Source: Pseudomonadales bacterium (GTDB lineage Bacteria; Pseudomonadota; Gammaproteobacteria; Pseudomonadales; IMCC2047). Taken from it: a stretch of 64,000 bases of DNA. This document shows positions 59,036-64,000 of the stretch, one piece after another. The translations under genes and the position numbers were made by a program. The stretch covers positions 524,501 to 588,500 of the forward strand of contig JACKNY010000001.1 in assembly GCA_024234615.1 (NCBI GenBank). The letters run 5' to 3'. The notes beneath the pieces were generated by a model. It saw only the letters and a program-made list of their open reading frames with translations. It made no database searches and was not told where the DNA came from. How positions within the stretch are numbered: the first letter of the stretch is position 1; each line of letters starts with the position of its first letter.

Positions 59036-61945
59036 ATGCTACAGCCTCGGTTGCTGGTGTTATTCAGCCTCTTGGTTGGCAGCTTTATTGCCAGTGTACC
59101 CCTTATGGCTGCTCAAGCTAGCTCCAGCTTACAATGGTCTCCTGATCGCAAAACCCTCTATAGCGCGAATTTTTGGCAAGGCTCTGTCACCCGCATTGAC
59201 CGTGGGGAGACGGGGACCGCGCAAGCCCGTCGCGAACTCACGCTGGGTAAAGATATTCGACGGTTGGCGCTCAACCCCTCGGCACAGACTCTGTTGGCGA
59301 CTGATTACCTTGCCGGTTCTGTTGTTATCGTCGATCTTGCAAACTGGTCAGTGCTGAAAACTTTGGAGGTGGGTAAACGGCCATTTGGCGCGGTTTATCA
59401 AGCCCAGCATGATCGCTTTTGGGTGGCGCTCACTGAGGATGCTCAGCTCATTGCGATTGAGCAGGGGGAAATAGTTGCGCGTATTGATACGGCGGAAACC
59501 CCGCGAGGTTTAGCGCTCACCGAGGACGGCCGGTTACTGGTGACTCATTCGATGACTGGAGAGTTGTCAATTTATGATGTTCGATCTAAGCAGGTATTGC
59601 TGTTGAGAACTATCAAGCTGGCAGAAAGTGATACCGACGATGAGTTTGAGTCGCAAGGACGGCCCCGATTGTTAGACGATATCGCGATCAGCCCCGATGG
59701 CGAGGAAGCCTGGTTGCCGCATGTGCTGTGGAATTTTGACCACGAGTTTCAGTTTCAATCTACCGTATTCCCGGCGGTGTCGCTAATCGATCTGACCCCC
59801 GGTGACGAGCATGAGCTGGTTGAACAGCGTAAACAGCTGTTCAAAACTATCAATATTATTGATACCGCCAGCCGCACCCGTATTGTCTCTAATCCGCATG
59901 ATGCGGAGTTCTCAGCTTCCGGCGCGAAGGTCTATATCACCTTGGCGGGTTCTGATGATTTAATGGTATTTGACCGTTCTCGTTCGGGTAAATCTAAGAG
60001 CAAACGGCATCGCCGTAAAAAGCAGCAGGGTGGGGCGAAAGCATCACAGATTTATCGGCATACCCCTGGACAAAATCCTCGCGGCTTGTTGCTTGATGGT
60101 GATAGGCTCTGGGTGCAAAATGCGATTGATCAGACAATCTCGCTGTTTGACAGAGGCGGTGATAAAGCCTTTGCTAGGGTTAAGTTAGCTCAGGCCGAAT
60201 GGGCGAATACCTCTGAGGTCGTCGCTGGCGCACTACAGCGCGGACGGGCACTGTTTCAGTCAGCGCGTACGGATGCCAACGTCGAATATCCGATCGCGGG
60301 TGACTTCTGGATGAGCTGTAATAGCTGCCATTTAGACGGCTTTAATTTCCACAATAAATACTTGGTGGAAGAACATAGCCAAGACAAAAAACAGGATGCA
60401 CGATCAGGCCATCCCGGTTTAAAGTACATGGTGAGTGGTAGCCCCATCGCCGACTTTATTAACATTATTCAGAAGACTCAGGGCGGCTTGGGTGAGGATG
60501 ACCGCGATGGCGCGCTCCGAGTTGATTCTGCCAGCCCACCTGAACCCGTGCGAAAGGCAATGAGCGACCTTTATGCGTTCGTCACGCAGCCGCATAACCT
60601 TCCCTATATGGCCACTTGGTTGCGGTTAGAAGGACAACAGCTGACACACCCCAAAGAGTGGCGTAATTCGGCAAGCTGCGCAGAGTGTCACCAAGAGATG
60701 TTCGAACAGTGGGCAGATTCCAATCACCGCCTGATGGGGGAATCAAATCCTTACTTCAAAGCGGTGCTAGAGGCGGCAGGCGAAGCGGAAGGAGAAACAT
60801 TTAAAACCTGGTGTATTGGCTGCCATGCGCCGCAAAACCTTCTGACGGGTAAACTTAATTTGGATGCCAAAGGACATATGTTTGAGCGGCAGGGTGCTTC
60901 CTTATACCAAGCATTGGCAGAGAAGCAGCCCGATATCGACGAGGGCACTGGCTGTCTGTTTTGTCACCGCATCACCGATATTGAGGATGCTGGGGGTAAT
61001 GCGTCCTATACCGTAAATCTCAAGGATAGAGAGCGTTATGTCGGCGAAGAAAATACCGATTCCGATATGCTGCAATGGCTTTCCAGTCGTCTGATCAATG
61101 CCAAACCGGAAGTTCACAAACGCTCCTATTCACAGTCTTTCTATACCGATCCACAGCTCTGCAAAACCTGCCACAATGAGTTTGCCCCTGGTAGCGGCGC
61201 ATTGATTGTTGATACTTATAACGAGTGGGAGCAATCTTCCTTCAATAGCCCGGATGATCCGACAAAAAATCGTACCTGCATCGACTGCCACATGCATGCA
61301 GATATCGCCCGCATCGGGGAGGCTATTCCAGGGCGCTCCACACTGCGTGGCCCCGTCAAAAAAAATGTCGTGACGCACCAGTTTACTGGCGCGAACCATC
61401 ATTTGGTGGGGTTGCGTAATAAAGAGTTGGAACGTATGAGCCTGGAACTATTGCGTTCAGCAGGACAGATAGAGCAACATCTATCTGCGCCCAATCAACT
61501 TAAGGTACGAGTAACGAATAAAGGTGCTGGGCACGCGTTGCCGACCGGGGTGGCGGATTTCCGTCAATTCTGGTTGCAAGTAAAAGTTATTGATGCGGTA
61601 GGTCGTGAGATATTATCTTCTGGAATGCTGGATAAAGCAGGCAACCTGGAGCCAAAGGCACGGGTGTTTATGAAGGAGTTCGGTGACGAACAAGGCAAGC
61701 CGGTTGGGTTGCTGTTCTGGCGCTATGCTAAATTACTCAGCGATACACGCATACCGGCCGATGGCTATCGAGATGAAATTTTTCAACTACCGGATGATAC
61801 TCAATACCCAATCACCGTCAGTACTAAATTTATGTACCGAATTTACCCGCAATGGGTAACGGACATAGTTCGGAAGCAAACGCCAGATTTGCCCAATCCT
61901 CCTGCTGTGACGTTACAAGAAATCACCGATATTTTTAATGGCTAA
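59036..61945 (+). CDS. Six-heme c-type cytochrome with N-terminal beta-propeller
   Basis: A 969-residue exported protein; signal peptide about 1-26 ('VPLMAAQA'). Residues ~30-400 form a YVTN-like beta-propeller ('TLYSANFWQGSVTRIDRG', 'LLATDYLAGSVVIVDLANWS') with a lysine/arginine-rich insert ('KSKSKRHRRKKQQGG'). Six CxxCH motifs follow at 428 (CNSCH), 548 (CAECH), 593 (CIGCH), 640 (CLFCH), 709 (CKTCH) and 748 (CIDCH). The region from 548 resembles cytochrome c554-type multiheme folds ('CAECHQEMFEQWADSNHR'). A beta-rich C-terminal domain ('HALPTGVADFRQFWLQVKV') ends the protein. Periplasmic or surface electron transfer is likely. Iron control via the upstream Fur promoter suggests ferric or siderophore-iron reduction (inference). 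Confidence 0.85.
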   Translation: MLQPRLLVLFSLLVGSFIASVPLMAAQASSSLQWSPDRKTLYSANFWQGSVTRIDRGETGTAQARRELTLGKDIRRLALNPSAQTLLATDYLAGSVVIVDLANWSVLKTLEVGKRPFGAVYQAQHDRFWVALTEDAQLIAIEQGEIVARIDTAETPRGLALTEDGRLLVTHSMTGELSIYDVRSKQVLLLRTIKLAESDTDDEFESQGRPRLLDDIAISPDGEEAWLPHVLWNFDHEFQFQSTVFPAVSLIDLTPGDEHELVEQRKQLFKTINIIDTASRTRIVSNPHDAEFSASGAKVYITLAGSDDLMVFDRSRSGKSKSKRHRRKKQQGGAKASQIYRHTPGQNPRGLLLDGDRLWVQNAIDQTISLFDRGGDKAFARVKLAQAEWANTSEVVAGALQRGRALFQSARTDANVEYPIAGDFWMSCNSCHLDGFNFHNKYLVEEHSQDKKQDARSGHPGLKYMVSGSPIADFINIIQKTQGGLGEDDRDGALRVDSASPPEPVRKAMSDLYAFVTQPHNLPYMATWLRLEGQQLTHPKEWRNSASCAECHQEMFEQWADSNHRLMGESNPYFKAVLEAAGEAEGETFKTWCIGCHAPQNLLTGKLNLDAKGHMFERQGASLYQALAEKQPDIDEGTGCLFCHRITDIEDAGGNASYTVNLKDRERYVGEENTDSDMLQWLSSRLINAKPEVHKRSYSQSFYTDPQLCKTCHNEFAPGSGALIVDTYNEWEQSSFNSPDDPTKNRTCIDCHMHADIARIGEAIPGRSTLRGPVKKNVVTHQFTGANHHLVGLRNKELERMSLELLRSAGQIEQHLSAPNQLKVRVTNKGAGHALPTGVADFRQFWLQVKVIDAVGREILSSGMLDKAGNLEPKARVFMKEFGDEQGKPVGLLFWRYAKLLSDTRIPADGYRDEIFQLPDDTQYPITVSTKFMYRIYPQWVTDIVRKQTPDLPNPPAVTLQEITDIFNG

Positions 61946-62078
61946 TACAGTGAGTACGTTCATAACGTTTTTCAACAGCCTATTAGTTGTTACACTCTCT
62001 TCGGTATAGCCTAGCCACTGTATTGCTGAGCCGTAATATTTTTCGTTTGTAATAAAACCGCTTTATAGAGAATCTCGC

Positions 62079-63455
62079 ATGACTGACGAAGTGACCAAAG
62101 GTCAACCAAATCGCCTAGGTGAATACCAAGCGCCTTGGGAAAAAAGTTTCGACAAAATTCTCACGCCTTTTGAAGAATTTATTCATCGCCAAACCACCAG
62201 CGGTATGCTGTTGATGGTAACAGCGCTCATCGCGATGGTGCTGGCAAACGGACCCTTGGCTGAAGCCTACCAGCACCTAACCCACACCCCTATCAGTCTG
62301 GGTGTTGGTGCCTGGCAAATTAAAATGACTCTCCATCATTGGATTAATGACGCTCTTATGGCGATATTTTTCTTTGTAGTGGGTTTGGAGTTAAAACGTG
62401 AAATCTTAGTTGGCGAGTTAGCTAAGCTTAAAAACGCAGTGCTTCCCATTGGCGCGGCAATTGGTGGGATGTTGGTTCCAGCCGTCATCTATTTGGTTAT
62501 TAATCCGCATGATGATGAGGCACGTGGCTGGGGTATCCCGATGGCTACGGATATCGCTTTCGCTATCGGTGCTCTCGCGTTGCTGGCCAGTCGCGTCCCC
62601 AAAGCGCTGATTACTTTTTTAGTGGCGCTGGCTATTGTCGATGACTTGGGCGCGGTGATGGTGATTGCTTTCTTTTATACGGACACTATAGCCCTCGAAC
62701 CTCTTCTCTATGGCGCGGGCTTGTTTGCCCTGTTATTGATTTTTAATCTTCTGGGAATCCGTAAAACACTACCCTATTTCGGCGTCGCAGTTTTTCTGTG
62801 GTACGCTTTATTACTGTCAGGGGTGCATGCCACATTAGCAGGTATTTTAGGTGCTTTAACGGTACCAGCGGTTCCCAAATTTAACCCGGAGCGCTTTAGC
62901 CAGCATATGAAAGACCTGATGCAAAAATTCGATGCGAGCCATGAACCCGGTAAAAGTATTATGACTAACGATAAGCTGCGTGCGGTAGTTCAGACCTTAG
63001 AAAATGGCGTACATAGCGTTGAAGCACCGTTGCAAAAACTTGAACACACTTGGCATATGCCGGTGGCCTATCTGATTATCCCTGTCTTTGCCTTAGTCAA
63101 CGCCGCTATTCCGATTGACTTTTCAGCCTTGAGTGAAACATTTAAGCATCCGGTGATGCTCGGTGTGTCATTAGGTTTGCTGGTTGGCAAATTTGTTGGC
63201 ATCACTGGTGCCAGCTGGTTGTTGCTAAAATTAAACTTGGCAGTATTGCCCAAGGATACCCGTTTCAGTCAAATTGCCGGGGTATCACTACTGGCAGGGA
63301 TAGGGTTCACTATGTCCATATTTGTCGCGCAACTGGCATTTGAAGCACAACCTGATCTATTGTTGATGGCGAAAACCGGCATTTTAGGTGCATCCCTAAT
63401 TGCCGGTTTGAGCGGTTACCTTTGGCTTTATCTGGTGAGCAACAAAAATCAGTAG
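62079..63455 (+). CDS. nhaA: Na+/H+ antiporter NhaA
   Basis: A 458-residue antiporter with about 12 helices; somewhat longer than the E. coli enzyme because of an N-terminal extension and a loop around 280-330. The paired aspartates of the ion site are in 'LVALAIVDDLGAVMVIAFF'. Other motifs are 'DALMAIFFFVVGLELKREIL', 'GWGIPMATDIAFAIGALAL' and 'AGIGFTMSIFVAQLAF'. It exports sodium in exchange for protons, consistent with a marine or saline life. Confidence 0.95.
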   Translation: MTDEVTKGQPNRLGEYQAPWEKSFDKILTPFEEFIHRQTTSGMLLMVTALIAMVLANGPLAEAYQHLTHTPISLGVGAWQIKMTLHHWINDALMAIFFFVVGLELKREILVGELAKLKNAVLPIGAAIGGMLVPAVIYLVINPHDDEARGWGIPMATDIAFAIGALALLASRVPKALITFLVALAIVDDLGAVMVIAFFYTDTIALEPLLYGAGLFALLLIFNLLGIRKTLPYFGVAVFLWYALLLSGVHATLAGILGALTVPAVPKFNPERFSQHMKDLMQKFDASHEPGKSIMTNDKLRAVVQTLENGVHSVEAPLQKLEHTWHMPVAYLIIPVFALVNAAIPIDFSALSETFKHPVMLGVSLGLLVGKFVGITGASWLLLKLNLAVLPKDTRFSQIAGVSLLAGIGFTMSIFVAQLAFEAQPDLLLMAKTGILGASLIAGLSGYLWLYLVSNKNQ

Positions 63456-63497
63456 TTTCTTAATATCTATCGACAAGAGGTGGTCGTGTCTTGCTGA

Positions 63498-64000
63498 TTA
63501 GGTTTTTCGTTGCGTTGTGCGAACTAATAACGCTAAACCAGAAAGCATCAGAACCAAAGTCATGGGTGCTGGAACGGTCGATGGCGAACCCTCTTTAGCG
63601 CCTAGTACGCTGACGGAAACACTGCTAATACCAACACCAACACTACCTCCAAAGCCACTTGAACTTCTGACATTAAAGCCCCAATTGGTATTGACAGGGT
63701 CGTCAAAATCGCTGAGGTTAAAGCTGGTAGTCATTGCCAGCGAGTTAAATAGGGTGCCACTGAGTGCGGTTAGGTTAACAAGTATTGCATTTATTTCAAT
63801 ATCACCGTAAACGTCATCTGTAGCGTGTGCCACTTCGGTCTGCAGGGTAGTTAAGTCCATCGCGTTGGCCGAAGCATAGGCAAACCTATTTTGAGTCGGC
63901 TCCCATAGCCTGAAGGTTAAGCCATCTTTGATTGCGTTGCGCACGATAAACTGACCAAAGCTGCCGCTGTCGGAACCGGAATAAGCGACATGTGTTGAAT
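63498..64000 (-). CDS. PEP-CTERM sorting-domain protein (5' end outside window)
   Basis: The minus-strand frame ending at 63498 stays open through the right edge, so the N-terminus and signal peptide are missing; the GTG at 63944 is only an internal codon. The visible ~167 residues are beta-rich ('SGSFGQFIVRNAIKDG', 'AILVNLTALSGTLFNSLAMT') and end in 'VPAPMTLVLMLSGLALLV' plus 'RTTQRK', the VPxP / hydrophobic / basic exosortase signal. It is the second exosortase substrate in the window. Confidence 0.82.
   Translation of the reverse strand, partial: STHVAYSGSDSGSFGQFIVRNAIKDGLTFRLWEPTQNRFAYASANAMDLTTLQTEVAHATDDVYGDIEINAILVNLTALSGTLFNSLAMTTSFNLSDFDDPVNTNWGFNVRSSSGFGGSVGVGISSVSVSVLGAKEGSPSTVPAPMTLVLMLSGLALLVRTTQRKT

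Noticed and set aside
61944..62024. Inverted pair AATACAGTG / CACTGTATT around the end of the multiheme gene
   Set aside because: Arms are 63 nt apart with no T run or other support; could be coincidence.
1..64000. tRNA, rRNA, CRISPR arrays, prophage or complete insertion sequences
   Set aside because: None was seen when reading both strands; covariance searches (for example tRNAscan, Infernal) would be needed to exclude small RNAs.

Overview
The window looks like a chromosome segment from a marine-type gammaproteobacterium of the wider Pseudomonas/Cellvibrio/Spongiibacter kind. The evidence is the type IVa minor-pilin operon, the proA-nadD-rsfS-rlmH-mrdA-rodA-mltB-rlpA-dacA-ybeD-lipB-lipA block, the facing leuS-lptE-holA block, and proteins with PEP-CTERM sorting tails. 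The genus cannot be fixed from the sequence alone. No tRNA, rRNA, CRISPR array, prophage or intact insertion sequence was seen.

Layout. 1-1068: a truncated DedA-PAP2 fusion gene on the minus strand. 1.3-9.0 kb: a minor pilin operon (FimT-like, pilV, pilW, pilX, pilY1, a pilY2-like gene, pilE, a second FimT-like gene) closed by a strong terminator. 9.1-21.1 kb: a core operon-like run for proline and NAD synthesis, ribosome maturation, the rod-shape peptidoglycan machinery and lipoate synthesis. 21.3-22.4 kb: an OmpA-family porin. 22.5-38.7 kb: accessory genes comprising two paralogous AraC regulators around a nitrilase-family enzyme, then CoA-dependent catabolic genes (crotonase, CoA ligase, acyl-CoA dehydrogenase, SDR, NTF2-like proteins), an alkaline-phosphatase-family enzyme, a DUF389 membrane protein, an exported protein of unknown kind and a LuxR regulator. 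38.7-44.9 kb: holA, lptE, leuS, a ybeL-like gene, a YdcF/ElyC-family gene and an AhpD-like gene. 44.9-53.2 kb: patatin, a lipoprotein cytochrome c, an ABC-F ATPase, a FocA/NirC channel, a CNNM/CorC protein, a PEP-CTERM protein and metY. 53.4-55.8 kb: a qNOR-like nitric oxide reductase. 55.8-62 kb: a 22-codon gene and a Fur-controlled electron-transfer cluster. 62-64 kb: nhaA and a second, truncated PEP-CTERM gene.

The best candidate for an undescribed system is at 56.1-61.9 kb. Two separate sigma70-type promoters, each overlapped by a Fur-box-like operator, drive (i) a large exported protein of unknown family and (ii) a four-helix, histidine-rich membrane protein (probable cytochrome b) coupled to a 969-residue six-heme c-type cytochrome with an N-terminal beta-propeller. 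This is what an iron-starvation-induced extracytoplasmic reductase would look like, although the substrate is inference.

Other points stand out. The qNOR-like enzyme has Asn where the family has the second of two adjacent FeB-ligand histidines. LeuRS lacks the leucine-specific insertion seen in E. coli. The ABC-F gene appears to be transcribed from a promoter that leaves almost no leader. A miniature inverted-repeat element abuts a PEP-CTERM gene. A 22-codon membrane-peptide gene has its ribosome binding site in a hairpin loop.
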